8,760 nucleotides of DNA from Porphyromonadaceae bacterium UBA2720 (GTDB lineage: Bacteria; Bacteroidota; Bacteroidia; Bacteroidales; Muribaculaceae). The DNA lies in contig DEKO01000188.1 in the NCBI GenBank assembly GCA_002353885.1, forward strand, positions 1-8,760. Direction: 5' to 3'. Positions 1 through 6,735 of the stretch are shown piece after piece. Each line of letters starts with the position of its first letter. The stretch's first letter is position 1. The notes beneath the pieces were generated by a model. The model was not told where the DNA came from. It did not search any database and was given only the letters and a program-made list of their open reading frames with translations. The position numbers were made by a program, and so were the translations under genes.

Positions 1-24
1 TGAGAATTAAAAATTAATAATTAT
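1..24. repeat. AT-rich heptamer-phased tract after the mutase stop
   Basis: The window opens with TGAGAA, then TTAAAAA, TTAATAA and TTAT, that is, 7-mers of form TTnAnAA; the first unit is cut by the window edge. It abuts the stop codon of the mutase gene, whose last bases are at 26-28. The same TTGAGAA-type unit and phase occur at 7878-7898. No hairpin with a T-run is visible, so it is not an obvious terminator. Confidence 0.4.
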
Positions 25-25
25 C

Positions 26-1780
26 CTAGATGCCGAGGTCGTGGCAGATGCGGTCAATCTTTTGGTCGGCCCACTCGTTCTTTGCATCGTAGTTCTCGGC
101 CTTGTCGAGCTTGTCGTGCACCTCGATGTAGAACTTGATCTTGGGCTCGGTGCCGCTGGGACGGATAGACACCTTGGTGCCATCCTCGGTGTAGTACTGC
201 AACACATTGCTCGTTGTGGGCATGTCCAGCTTGGTGACCTGGCCAGTGCGCAAGTCGCGCTGCTCGAGCAGTTGGAAGTCCTTAATCAGCACCACCGGAC
301 TACCGGCAATCTGCTCCTGCGGGTGCTCACGGAAGTTGACCATCATGGCGGCAATCTCGTCAGCACCGCTCTTGCCGGGACGCACCACACTGATGCCGCG
401 CTCCTTCGAGTAGCCATAGGTCATGTACAGCTCGATGAGCATGTCGTTCATCGACTGGCCGCGCTCCTTGGCCCAGGCGGCAATTTCGCACATCAGCGGG
501 ATGGACGACACCGAGTCCTTGTCGCGCACGAAGTCCTCGGGCAGGAAGCCGTAGCTCTCCTCACCGCCGCCCAGATAACGGGCAGGTGTCCCCTCCAGGT
601 CGCGCATCACCGAGGCAATCCACTTGAAGCCTGTGTAGCAGTCATACATCTTGATGCCTTGAGCCTTAGCGATACGGGCGATGGTCTCGCTGGTGACGAT
701 GGTCTTGACGATATAGTCGTTGTCGCGGTCCAGACGGCCCAACTCGGCATTGCGGGTGATGAGGTAGTAGTGGAAGATGAGCTGAATCTGGTTGCCATTC
801 ACCAAGTCATACTCGCCCTTGTTGTTCTTGAACACCACGCTGATGCGGTCGGCATCGGGGTCACTAGCCAGTGCGATGTCGGCTTCGACCTCGGTAGCCT
901 TGGCAATAGCCATCTCCATGGCGCTGCGCATCTCGGGATTGGGCTGAGGCACGGTGGGGAAGTCACCGCTCATCACATCCTGCTCGGGAATGTGGATGAT
1001 GTTGTCGAAGCCCCAGCGCTTGATTGAGCGTGGAACGATGTCGCGGCCCACACCATGGATGGGGGTGTAGACAATCTTCAAGTCGTGGTGCTTCTTGTCG
1101 ACCTCGGGGCTGAGTGACAAGGTGTGGATCTGCTCGATGTACTGCGAGTCGATATCTTCACCAATGATTTCAATCAAATCGGGGTTGCCCTCAAATTTGA
1201 TCTCACTCACATCAGCGATGGCGTTGACGTGCTTGATGATGTTCACGTCGTGGGGCGACACCACCTGGGCACCATCGTCCCAGTAGGCCTTGTAACCGTT
1301 ATACTCTTTGGGGTTGTGCGAGGCGGTGATGTTGACGCCGCTCTGGCAACCCAGCAGGCGGATGGCATAGGACACCTCGGGGGTAGGGCGGGGGCCTTCG
1401 AACAGATAGACCTTAATCCCATTGGCCGAGAAGATGTTGGCCACGGTCTCGGCAAACAGACGGCTGTTGTTGCGCACGTCGTGACCGACCACCACCTTGA
1501 TTTGCGGCAGATCCTTGAAAGCCTCTTTCATGTAGTTGGCCAGGCCTTGTGTGGCGCTGCCCACGGTGTAGATGTTCATGCGGTTGCTGCCGGCACCCAT
1601 GATACCGCGTAGGCCACCGGTCCCGAACTCCAGATCCTTGTAGAACGACTCGACGAGCTCGCTCTTGTCATTACTGTCGAGCATGGCGCGCACTTGTGCC
1701 TGCGTCTCGGGGTCATAACCCTCGCGCAGCCACTGCTGAGCCTTCTCGGTCACTTGTTTCAATAATTCTTGGTCAAACAT
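26..1780 (-). CDS. Phosphoglucomutase / phosphomannomutase (alpha-D-phosphohexomutase family)
   Basis: Cytosolic enzyme that moves phosphate between C1 and C6 of a hexose through a phosphoserine intermediate, linking glycolytic and sugar-nucleotide pools. The 584-residue product has all four family signatures in order. FGTGGLRG is at 52-59. The active-serine loop TASHNP is at 152-157, with Ser154 as phosphate carrier. The Mg-binding DPDADR is at 307-312. The sugar-recognition loop GGEESYGF is at 405-412. The phosphate-binding RPSGTEPKIKFY lies at 540-551 in the C-terminal domain. Length and the N-terminal helix before FGTGGLRG fit the long PGM2/PgcA-type subfamily rather than the shorter AlgC/GlmM type. 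The ATG lies 23 nt after the M18 peptidase stop, so it is probably the last gene of the minus-strand operon. Whether glucose, mannose or ribose phosphate is preferred cannot be read from sequence, so no symbol is given. Confidence 0.95.
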   Translation of the reverse strand: MFDQELLKQVTEKAQQWLREGYDPETQAQVRAMLDSNDKSELVESFYKDLEFGTGGLRGIMGAGSNRMNIYTVGSATQGLANYMKEAFKDLPQIKVVVGHDVRNNSRLFAETVANIFSANGIKVYLFEGPRPTPEVSYAIRLLGCQSGVNITASHNPKEYNGYKAYWDDGAQVVSPHDVNIIKHVNAIADVSEIKFEGNPDLIEIIGEDIDSQYIEQIHTLSLSPEVDKKHHDLKIVYTPIHGVGRDIVPRSIKRWGFDNIIHIPEQDVMSGDFPTVPQPNPEMRSAMEMAIAKATEVEADIALASDPDADRISVVFKNNKGEYDLVNGNQIQLIFHYYLITRNAELGRLDRDNDYIVKTIVTSETIARIAKAQGIKMYDCYTGFKWIASVMRDLEGTPARYLGGGEESYGFLPEDFVRDKDSVSSIPLMCEIAAWAKERGQSMNDMLIELYMTYGYSKERGISVVRPGKSGADEIAAMMVNFREHPQEQIAGSPVVLIKDFQLLEQRDLRTGQVTKLDMPTTSNVLQYYTEDGTKVSIRPSGTEPKIKFYIEVHDKLDKAENYDAKNEWADQKIDRICHDLGI

Positions 1781-1803
1781 AATATTGGGGTTTTATATTG
1801 AAC

Positions 1804-3099
1804 TTATGAAAAGAATTGCTTCATCACTTCGATCATGGCGATGTGGTCGGCGCATGAGGCGGTCTCACGCACCGAGTGCATAGCCAACAGTGGGTTGCCC
1901 ACGTCGACACCCTCGATGTCAATTTGCTTGGTCAGGATGTTGCCTAGCGTCGAGCCACCGGCCACGTCGCTGTGGTTGACAAAGTACTGGTAGGGCTGGC
2001 CGGCCTCGATGCACAGCGCCTTGAAGATGGCAGCCGAGTGGGCGTCGCTCATATACTTGCAGTTGGCGTTGATCTTGATACACGGGCCTCCGCCTAATGC
2101 GGGATGGTTGGTTGGATCGTATTTGCCGGCATAGTTGGGATGGAAAGCATGAGCATTATCTGCACTGATCATGAATGTGCGGGCGATAGCGCGCGAGAAG
2201 TCGTCGAATGTGCCGCCCTGCGACTCAACCAGTCGATGCAGCAGGTTGCTCAGCACGGGCGAACCAGCACCCTGCTTGGTGCCGCTGCCAGTCTCCTCGT
2301 TGTCAAAGATGGCGGCCACGCAGGTGGCCTCGTCATCAGTGGCCTCGACCAGGGCGGTGATGGCGGCGTGAGCCATGCTCAGGTCGTCGAGTCGGCCACA
2401 CGAGATAAACTCGTTGTTGAGCCCGAATGTGCAGGCGCGCTCGGTGTCATAGAGCATCAGGTCAAAGTCCAGAATGTCGGCTACGTCAATCTTGAGCTCA
2501 GCGGCAACAAGCTTGAGTAGCATGCCTTCGGCCTCAAGCCGGTCGTTGACTTTGGCGATGATGGGCAGCATGTCGACCTGCTTAGACAGTGGATTGCCCT
2601 CGTTGACGGCGCGATTGAAGTGGATGGCCAGGTGCAAGATGCTCATCAGCGGACGAGCGATGCGCACCAGTCGCGTCATGGGATGCAATGCATCGTCGCC
2701 CTTGCAGATCACGCGGCCAGCGATGGACAGGGGACGGTCAAACCAAGTGTAGAGGATGGGACCACCATAGACCTCGGTGTTCAGACGCACGATGCCGCCC
2801 TCGCCGGCAATCTCGGCCTTGGGCTTGATGCGGAAACAGGGCGAGTCGCTGTGTGCGGCGATGAGCTTGAAGCCAGTCTCGACAGGGCTTTTCTTGCCCA
2901 CACGCACGGCAAAGATGGCCGAGTCGTTCTTGGTGACAAAAAACTTGTCGCCAGGCTGAGCTTCGATTTTCTGGCACAGGCAACGTTCGGTGTATCCGTT
3001 TTCGCAAAGAATTTTCTTGATAGTGTCTACTGCCCAGAAGTTACACGGACTGGCATCCATGAACTGCAGCAGTGAGTCAATGTAATGGTTGTTGTTCAT
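1804..3099 (-). CDS. M18 family zinc aminopeptidase (aspartyl aminopeptidase-like)
   Basis: Cytosolic di-zinc metallopeptidase that removes N-terminal residues, classically Asp or Glu, from peptides. The 431-residue length is normal for M18. Visible metal and catalytic elements are AAHSDSP (81-87; His83 ligand, Asp85 beside it), GRLDDL (235-240; Asp238 as the bridging-Asp candidate), FDNEETGS (265-272; Glu268 and Glu269, catalytic base and ligand), SADNAHA (312-318; Asp314) and the C-terminal GNPLLAMHS (401-409; His408 ligand). There is no signal peptide. The start ATG at 3099 gives a normal N-terminus (MNNNHYIDSLLQFMDASP), where 'F-DASP' is typical of the family. It lies between the DUF5063 gene (66-nt gap holding a heptad repeat) and the mutase gene (23-nt gap). 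Substrate preference is inferred from the family only. Confidence 0.94.
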   Translation of the reverse strand: MNNNHYIDSLLQFMDASPCNFWAVDTIKKILCENGYTERCLCQKIEAQPGDKFFVTKNDSAIFAVRVGKKSPVETGFKLIAAHSDSPCFRIKPKAEIAGEGGIVRLNTEVYGGPILYTWFDRPLSIAGRVICKGDDALHPMTRLVRIARPLMSILHLAIHFNRAVNEGNPLSKQVDMLPIIAKVNDRLEAEGMLLKLVAAELKIDVADILDFDLMLYDTERACTFGLNNEFISCGRLDDLSMAHAAITALVEATDDEATCVAAIFDNEETGSGTKQGAGSPVLSNLLHRLVESQGGTFDDFSRAIARTFMISADNAHAFHPNYAGKYDPTNHPALGGGPCIKINANCKYMSDAHSAAIFKALCIEAGQPYQYFVNHSDVAGGSTLGNILTKQIDIEGVDVGNPLLAMHSVRETASCADHIAMIEVMKQFFS

Positions 3100-3102
3100 A
3101 TC

Positions 3103-3137
3103 TTAATAGTTAAGCGTTTATAGTGAAGAGTTGCGCG
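3103..3137. repeat. Five tandem degenerate heptamers in the spacer between the DUF5063 and M18 genes
   Basis: On the plus strand the spacer divides into consecutive 7-mers: TTAATAG, TTAAGCG, TTTATAG, TGAAGAG, TTGCGCG. T at position 1 and G at position 7 are kept in all five units, and T at position 2 in four of five. The phase resembles the TTnAnAA heptamers at 1-20 and 7878-7898. The array ends three bases before the M18 start codon on the minus strand. Function is unknown, and the short length makes chance a real alternative. Confidence 0.5.
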
Positions 3138-3165
3138 ATAATATATCCTCGAAATCTGTGGGCAG

Positions 3166-3678
3166 TTATACATTATAATATATGGTGTGCAATGCGCGCA
3201 TGACGTTGCACAGGGTCTGCCCCCAGTAGTCAGTGAAATTCTCGTAACATAGTCCCAAGATATCGCTCTGGTCATCACTGCTGGCATACTGCACGGCATG
3301 GACCAGGTTGTAGAATTCTTGGTATAGGTCTGCCAGATTCTCTGAGACTGTGGCTGAGATGGGTGTGTCGCTATATTTCATGTTGTCAAGAAACACCTCA
3401 AGATACACATCCTCGTCGGCCATAACTTGGGCGATGGCATTGCGCACCTGCTCATACTGGGTCTCTCGTAGTGAGGGCTCAATGTAGGATTCGGTCATCG
3501 CATTCATGCTCAGATCGTTGGCGGTTATGTAGATGCGTGGCAACAACTTGACCATGGCACTGACAAAGTGGTTGCGGTCGTGGTCGAACGCGGTTTCGAT
3601 GGCCTGGCAGTATTCGTTGGTTAGTGCTATAAAGGCCAACTCGTTGGGCGATAGTCTGTTGCTCTCGTTGTCAGTCAT
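3166..3678 (-). CDS. DUF5063 domain-containing protein
   Basis: Protein of 170 residues, predicted cytosolic and mostly helical, with no signal peptide, membrane segment or obvious catalytic motif. I assign it to DUF5063, a family known mainly from Bacteroidota whose function I do not know. It is acidic and rich in Asp, Glu, Asn and Tyr. Characteristic stretches are LTNEYCQAIE (19-28) and, in the C-terminal part, LYQEFYNLVHAVQ and YENFTDYWGQTLCNVMRALH. The ATG at 3678 was chosen because it overlaps the nadD stop by 8 nt, normal for a coupled operon. The reading frame stays open upstream to 3813, but only inside nadD, and those extra residues look like out-of-frame translation. Tight coupling to nadD suggests co-expression with NAD synthesis, but this does not show a shared function. 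Confidence 0.8.
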   Translation of the reverse strand: MTDNESNRLSPNELAFIALTNEYCQAIETAFDHDRNHFVSAMVKLLPRIYITANDLSMNAMTESYIEPSLRETQYEQVRNAIAQVMADEDVYLEVFLDNMKYSDTPISATVSENLADLYQEFYNLVHAVQYASSDDQSDILGLCYENFTDYWGQTLCNVMRALHTIYYNV

Positions 3679-4261
3679 TGTCTTGATGTTGATATAAGTT
3701 CTTGTTGATGATATACTGTTCCACGTCGTCAGGAACGTAATATTTGACTTGTTGGCCGTTGGCAATGAGTTGACGCACGGCGGTCGACGAAATCTCGATG
3801 ACGGGGGCGTCAATCAGTGTGACGCGCTCGGCGAGGGCGGCGGGTATGATAACATCATGGCCCAGGCGGGGATAGACCATCACATGAAATCGCTCAACAA
3901 TCTCGTCGTGGGCGCGCCAGCGGTCCCATTCAGCCCAATTGTCGGCTCCGATGACCAGGTGAAACTCGTGTTGGGGAAACTTCTGTTGCAGAGCGTTGAG
4001 CGTGTCGATGGTGTAGCTGGGGCGTGGCAACTGGAACTCGAATGCCGATGTGATTACTCCCTGGATGTGGCGCGAAACCAACTCGGTCATGCGCAGACGG
4101 TCGACCTCGCTGGCCAACTCATGGCTTTGCTTGAGCGGGTTCTGTGGCGACACCATCAGCCACAACTGGTCCAAGACGCCCTGCCGCATGATGTGACTGG
4201 CGATGATTGCATGCCCGTTGTGGATGGGGTTGAACGATCCACCGAAGATGCCCATCTTCAT
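3671..4261 (-). CDS. nadD: Nicotinate-nucleotide adenylyltransferase
   Basis: Transfers AMP from ATP to nicotinate mononucleotide, giving deamido-NAD, a late step in NAD synthesis. The 196-residue product has the nucleotidyltransferase signature GGSFNPIHNGH at 7-17, with the HxGH pair His14 and His17. It also has the C-terminal ISSTAVR (157-163), equivalent to the ISSTxIR phosphate-binding motif. LVIGADNWAEWDRW in the middle is the usual NadD substrate-binding stretch. Three starts are possible: GTG 4264, ATG 4261 and ATG 4255. ATG 4261 is preferred because it forms TGATG with the gmk stop. The GTG would overlap by 4 nt and add one residue, and ATG 4255 would remove two. The 3' end overlaps the DUF5063 gene by 8 nt. 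Confidence 0.96.
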   Translation of the reverse strand: MKMGIFGGSFNPIHNGHAIIASHIMRQGVLDQLWLMVSPQNPLKQSHELASEVDRLRMTELVSRHIQGVITSAFEFQLPRPSYTIDTLNALQQKFPQHEFHLVIGADNWAEWDRWRAHDEIVERFHVMVYPRLGHDVIIPAALAERVTLIDAPVIEISSTAVRQLIANGQQVKYYVPDDVEQYIINKNLYQHQDND

Positions 4262-4845
4262 CACTCTTTCTCCGAGTTGGGGTTGACAAAGGTATCAACC
4301 AAGTGATGCACTTCACGCACTGCGGTCTCCAGATCGTCGTTGACAACGACATGGTCGCACTGGTCCTTATAGCCCAGTTCAAACTCGGCCTTGCCGATGC
4401 GGCGCTCAATGTCCTCGGCACTGTCGGTGCCACGTTTGACGAGGCGCTCGCGCAACACCTCGATGCTGGGTGGGGCGATGAAGATGGACAGGGCATGGTC
4501 GCCATAGATTCGTTTGACATTCATACCGCCCAACACGTCGATGTCGAGCACCACGTTCTTGCCATCAGCGTTGATGCGGGCAATCTCGCTCTTGAGTGTG
4601 CCATAGAATCGTCCAGGGTATACCTCTTGATACTCGGCGAACTCGTCGGCCTGGATGCGGCGCTTGAATTCGTCCTCACTCAGATAATAATAGTCAATGC
4701 CGTCGACCTCGCTGCCACGGCGCGGACGTGTGGTGGCCGACACCGAGAACGCCAGTCGCAGTCGTTCGTCATCGATGATGCGACCGATGATGGTCGACTT
4801 GCCTGACCCTGATGGGGCACAGATGATAATGAGTTTTCCTTCCAT
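4261..4845 (-). CDS. gmk: Guanylate kinase
   Basis: Phosphorylates GMP (and dGMP) to GDP with ATP, an essential cytosolic step in purine nucleotide supply. The 194-residue product has the P-loop APSGSGKST at 10-18. It has the GMP-binding SVSATTRPRRGSE at 34-46, with DGIDYYYLSEDEF at 48-60, then YGT at 81-83, the Mg/GMP-binding DIDVLGG at 101-107, and the lid LRERLVKRGTD at 131-141. Length matches bacterial Gmk. The ATG at 4845 is chosen because MEGKLIIICAPSGSGKS is the canonical N-terminus; an in-frame ATG at 4896 would add 17 unrelated residues and overlap the yicC stop. It sits 40 nt after the yicC-family gene and shares TGATG with nadD. The yicC-gmk pairing is a widespread bacterial gene order. 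Confidence 0.97.
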   Translation of the reverse strand: MEGKLIIICAPSGSGKSTIIGRIIDDERLRLAFSVSATTRPRRGSEVDGIDYYYLSEDEFKRRIQADEFAEYQEVYPGRFYGTLKSEIARINADGKNVVLDIDVLGGMNVKRIYGDHALSIFIAPPSIEVLRERLVKRGTDSAEDIERRIGKAEFELGYKDQCDHVVVNDDLETAVREVHHLVDTFVNPNSEKE

Positions 4846-4885
4846 GATGTCTCTAATTCGAAAAATCGTGACCAATGAATAGCCC

Positions 4886-5767
4886 CTACAACACATTCAA
4901 GACCTGCTCCTTGATCTGCTCGAGCTGGTCCTTCATGCGCACCACCACCTGCTGCAGCTCGGCCTGGTTGGCCTTGCTGCCCATGGTGTTGATTTCGCGT
5001 CCCATCTCCTGCGAGATGAAGCCCAGCTTCTTGCCTTGCCCGGGCTCGCTGGCATGCAGTGTCTCGAGGAAGTAGTTGATGTGGTTTTGCAACCTGATTT
5101 TCTCTTCGGTGATGTCCAACTTCTCGATGTAGAAAATGAGTTCTTGTTCCAAACGGTTGTTGTCATATTCAACACCATCGAGTTTGGCAAGACTGTCGAT
5201 GATTCGTGCCTTGATGCGCTCGACACGGCTGGTCTCGTACTGTTCCACTTCGCCAAAGATTTGCTGGATGGCAGCAATCTTCTCTTCGAAGAATTGCTCC
5301 AGACGATGACCCTCCTGTGCGCGGAACTCGTTGAGCGCGCGCAGTGCCTCATCGGTGGCATTGAGCACCATCTGCAGCTCGTCGTCAGCCACGTCATCGG
5401 TGTTGTTGTCAGTCTTGAGCACATCAGGCATGCGCAACAGGGTCTGATGCCAGTCGGCAGGTTGGGCCAGTCCCAACTCCTGCGACATGAGCTCAATCTG
5501 CTGCTTATAGAGCTTGAGCTGTTCCAAATTCAGGTGCACAGGAACTACCCCGTCAGCGCTCTCGCTGGTGACAAAGACGTCGACCTTGCCACGTTGCAGA
5601 TGTTGGGCTACACGTGTGCGTAGGTCTAACTCGACCGAACGATAGGGCTGCGGCAGACGCACAGCGGCGTCGAGTTGTTTGCTGTTCAGTGATTTGATCT
5701 CGACCGTTATTTTCTTGTGGTTAAATTCCTTGACGGCTTTGCCAAATCCTGTCATTGATAGTATCAT
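4886..5767 (-). CDS. yicC: YicC/YloC family endoribonuclease
   Basis: Product of 293 residues, the usual size for the YicC family; members have been reported to have endoribonuclease activity in E. coli and to act in RNA turnover. The N-terminal YicC-like domain opens with the hallmark MILSMTGFGKA (1-11) and continues through VEIKSLNSKQLD (22-33) and LPQPYRSVELDLR (38-50). The C-terminal DUF1732 domain is clear: YDNNRLEQELIFYIEKLDITEE at 201-222, then GKKLGFISQEMGREINTMGSK at 245-265, with conserved acidic and basic residues. A helical, Glu/Gln-rich linker (about 130-190) may form a coiled coil. The ATG at 5767 sits about 32 nt downstream of the expected start of transcription from the minus-strand promoter at 5806-5813. 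This makes it the first gene of the six-gene operon. Which RNAs it acts on is unknown. Confidence 0.94.
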   Translation of the reverse strand: MILSMTGFGKAVKEFNHKKITVEIKSLNSKQLDAAVRLPQPYRSVELDLRTRVAQHLQRGKVDVFVTSESADGVVPVHLNLEQLKLYKQQIELMSQELGLAQPADWHQTLLRMPDVLKTDNNTDDVADDELQMVLNATDEALRALNEFRAQEGHRLEQFFEEKIAAIQQIFGEVEQYETSRVERIKARIIDSLAKLDGVEYDNNRLEQELIFYIEKLDITEEKIRLQNHINYFLETLHASEPGQGKKLGFISQEMGREINTMGSKANQAELQQVVVRMKDQLEQIKEQVLNVL

Positions 5768-5805
5768 ATGTCTTACTAAATGGTCTTTTGTTGTTTAAGA
5801 ACCTA

Positions 5806-5813
5806 CAAATTTA
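5806..5813 (-). promoter_or_regulatory. -7 promoter box for the yicC-gmk-nadD operon
   Basis: Read on the minus strand this is TAAATTTG, a perfect match to the Bacteroidota sigma-70 -7 consensus TAnnTTTG. It lies 38 nt upstream of the yicC-family start, implying a leader of roughly 30 nt. No clear -33 TTG is present 19-21 nt further upstream. The assignment rests on the -7 box and its position in a divergent spacer. Confidence 0.55.
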
Positions 5814-5929
5814 CTGCTTTTTATTGGCATGGGGCGAGTTCCTAAGCTAAAAATTGAAAAATTGTACAAAATAATTCTTTCGAAATCATAAAAGAGGTAA
5901 TAAAAGCATCTCATGCCACAACTTTTTTG

Positions 5930-5937
5930 TAACTTTG
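5930..5937 (+). promoter_or_regulatory. -7 promoter box for the tsaB operon
   Basis: TAACTTTG matches the Bacteroidota -7 consensus TAnnTTTG exactly and follows a run of six T's (TTTTTTGTAACTTTGCAC context), a pattern typical of strong promoters in this phylum. It ends 20 nt before the tsaB ATG, so the leader would be only about a dozen nucleotides. A -33 TTG is not visible at the expected distance. Confidence 0.65.
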
Positions 5938-5957
5938 CACGTTTTAATGATTGACTG

Positions 5958-6656
5958 ATGGCTAACATCCTCAACATAGAGACTTCGACTGAGGTGTGTT
6001 CGGTTGCACTGGGTTCAGAAGGACAGGTGCTCGAGCATCACGAGAATTATGACGGGCAGACTCACGCAACGTTGCTCAGCGCTTATGTGAGTGACGTGCT
6101 CAAGTATGTCCGGTCGAGAGAAATCAAGCTTGATGCAGTGGCTGTGAGCATCGGGCCCGGTTCTTACACTGGGTTGCGCATCGGCTTGAGTGAGGCTAAG
6201 GGGCTGGCCTTCGGGATGAATATCCCACTGATAGTCGTCAACACGCTGCAGCTGCTCACAGTGAGTACGATGTTCAACCAGTTTATTGACGACGATGTGC
6301 TCTATGCCCCCATGATAGATGCACGGCGCATGGAGGTCTATACGGCCATCTACAATCCGGCGCTTGAGGCCGTGATGGAGCCTCAGCCTCTGATCATCGA
6401 CAGTGACTCGTATGCCGATGTGCTGCAGCGACATATGGTGGTCTTCATGGGCAACGGCAGCGACAAGGCAAGAGACGTCATCCGGCATCCCAATGCACGC
6501 TTCATCGGCGGCATTAAGCCTGTTGCCCTCGACATGATTGCCCTCTCGGAGCGCGCCTATCGTCGGCAGGACTTTGCCGATGTGGCTTATGCCACGCCTC
6601 TATATCTCAAGGAATTCCAAGCCACTGTTCCGCGCAACAAGGTGCTGGGACAGTGA
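5958..6656 (+). CDS. tsaB: tRNA threonylcarbamoyladenosine biosynthesis protein TsaB
   Basis: Partner of TsaD in the TsaBDE complex, which transfers the threonylcarbamoyl group to A37 of ANN-decoding tRNAs (t6A). The 232-residue product begins with the ASKHA-fold strand MANILNIETSTEVCSVAL. It carries the family signature SIGPGSYTGLRIG at 64-76 and continues with EAKGLAFGMNIPLI. DARRMEVYTA (121-130) and the C-terminal YATPLYLKEFQAT (211-223) are standard TsaB features. It lacks the metal-binding HxxxH expected of TsaD, supporting TsaB as the paralogue. It is the first gene of the plus-strand set, 20 nt after a -7 box. A 79-nt spacer with an inverted repeat separates it from the DUF4290 gene. 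Confidence 0.96.
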   Translation: MANILNIETSTEVCSVALGSEGQVLEHHENYDGQTHATLLSAYVSDVLKYVRSREIKLDAVAVSIGPGSYTGLRIGLSEAKGLAFGMNIPLIVVNTLQLLTVSTMFNQFIDDDVLYAPMIDARRMEVYTAIYNPALEAVMEPQPLIIDSDSYADVLQRHMVVFMGNGSDKARDVIRHPNARFIGGIKPVALDMIALSERAYRRQDFADVAYATPLYLKEFQATVPRNKVLGQ

Positions 6657-6661
6657 CTCGA

Positions 6662-6719
6662 AATCTCCTGCCAGCGAGCACAGTCATGCTTACATATGTT
6701 GTCGTGTGCTGCTGAGATT
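6662..6719 (+). other. Interrupted inverted repeat in the tsaB-DUF4290 spacer
   Basis: Three arm segments pair in register: AATCTC (6662-6667) with GAGATT (6714-6719), AGC (6673-6675) with GCT (6711-6713), and AGCACA (6677-6682) with TGTGCT (6705-6710). The left side carries a 5-nt bulge and a single bulged G. The loop is 22 nt and contains the palindrome ACATATGT. There is no following T-run, so it does not look like an intrinsic terminator. It could be an mRNA structure affecting processing or DUF4290 translation, or chance. Confidence 0.35.
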
Positions 6720-6735
6720 ATCAAAACTTGACAAT

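Noticed and set aside
1..25. Possible terminator after the mutase gene
   Set aside because: The tract is AT-rich but has no GC stem followed by a T-run on the minus strand; the operon may continue beyond the window.
41..1027. Long plus-strand open frame (328 codons) opposite the mutase gene
   Set aside because: It is antisense to a gene with clear catalytic motifs, its translation is low-complexity (rich in Val, Leu, His, Gly) and it shows no recognisable domain; it mirrors the codon bias of the real gene.
1782..1800. ATATTG direct repeat between the M18 and mutase genes (1782-1787, 1795-1800)
   Set aside because: The 13-nt spacing does not fit the heptamer phase and a six-base AT-rich match is expected by chance.
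3679..3813. Longer DUF5063 start at 3813
   Set aside because: The extra 45 residues lie wholly within nadD and are Ser/Thr/Asn-rich nonsense-like sequence; the ATG at 3678 gives normal operon overlap.
3749..4306. Plus-strand open frame (185 codons) opposite nadD
   Set aside because: Antisense shadow of nadD with no domain-like pattern and no promoter or leader of its own.
4846..4896. Longer gmk start at 4896 adding 17 residues
   Set aside because: The extension (MCCRGYSLV...) overlaps the yicC stop and is not part of the Gmk fold; MEGKLIIICAPSGSGKS is the usual N-terminus.
6538..6735. Longer DUF4290 start at 6538 inside tsaB
   Set aside because: It would overlap tsaB by over 100 nt and the 66 extra residues resemble nothing; the family N-terminus begins at the ATG at 6736.
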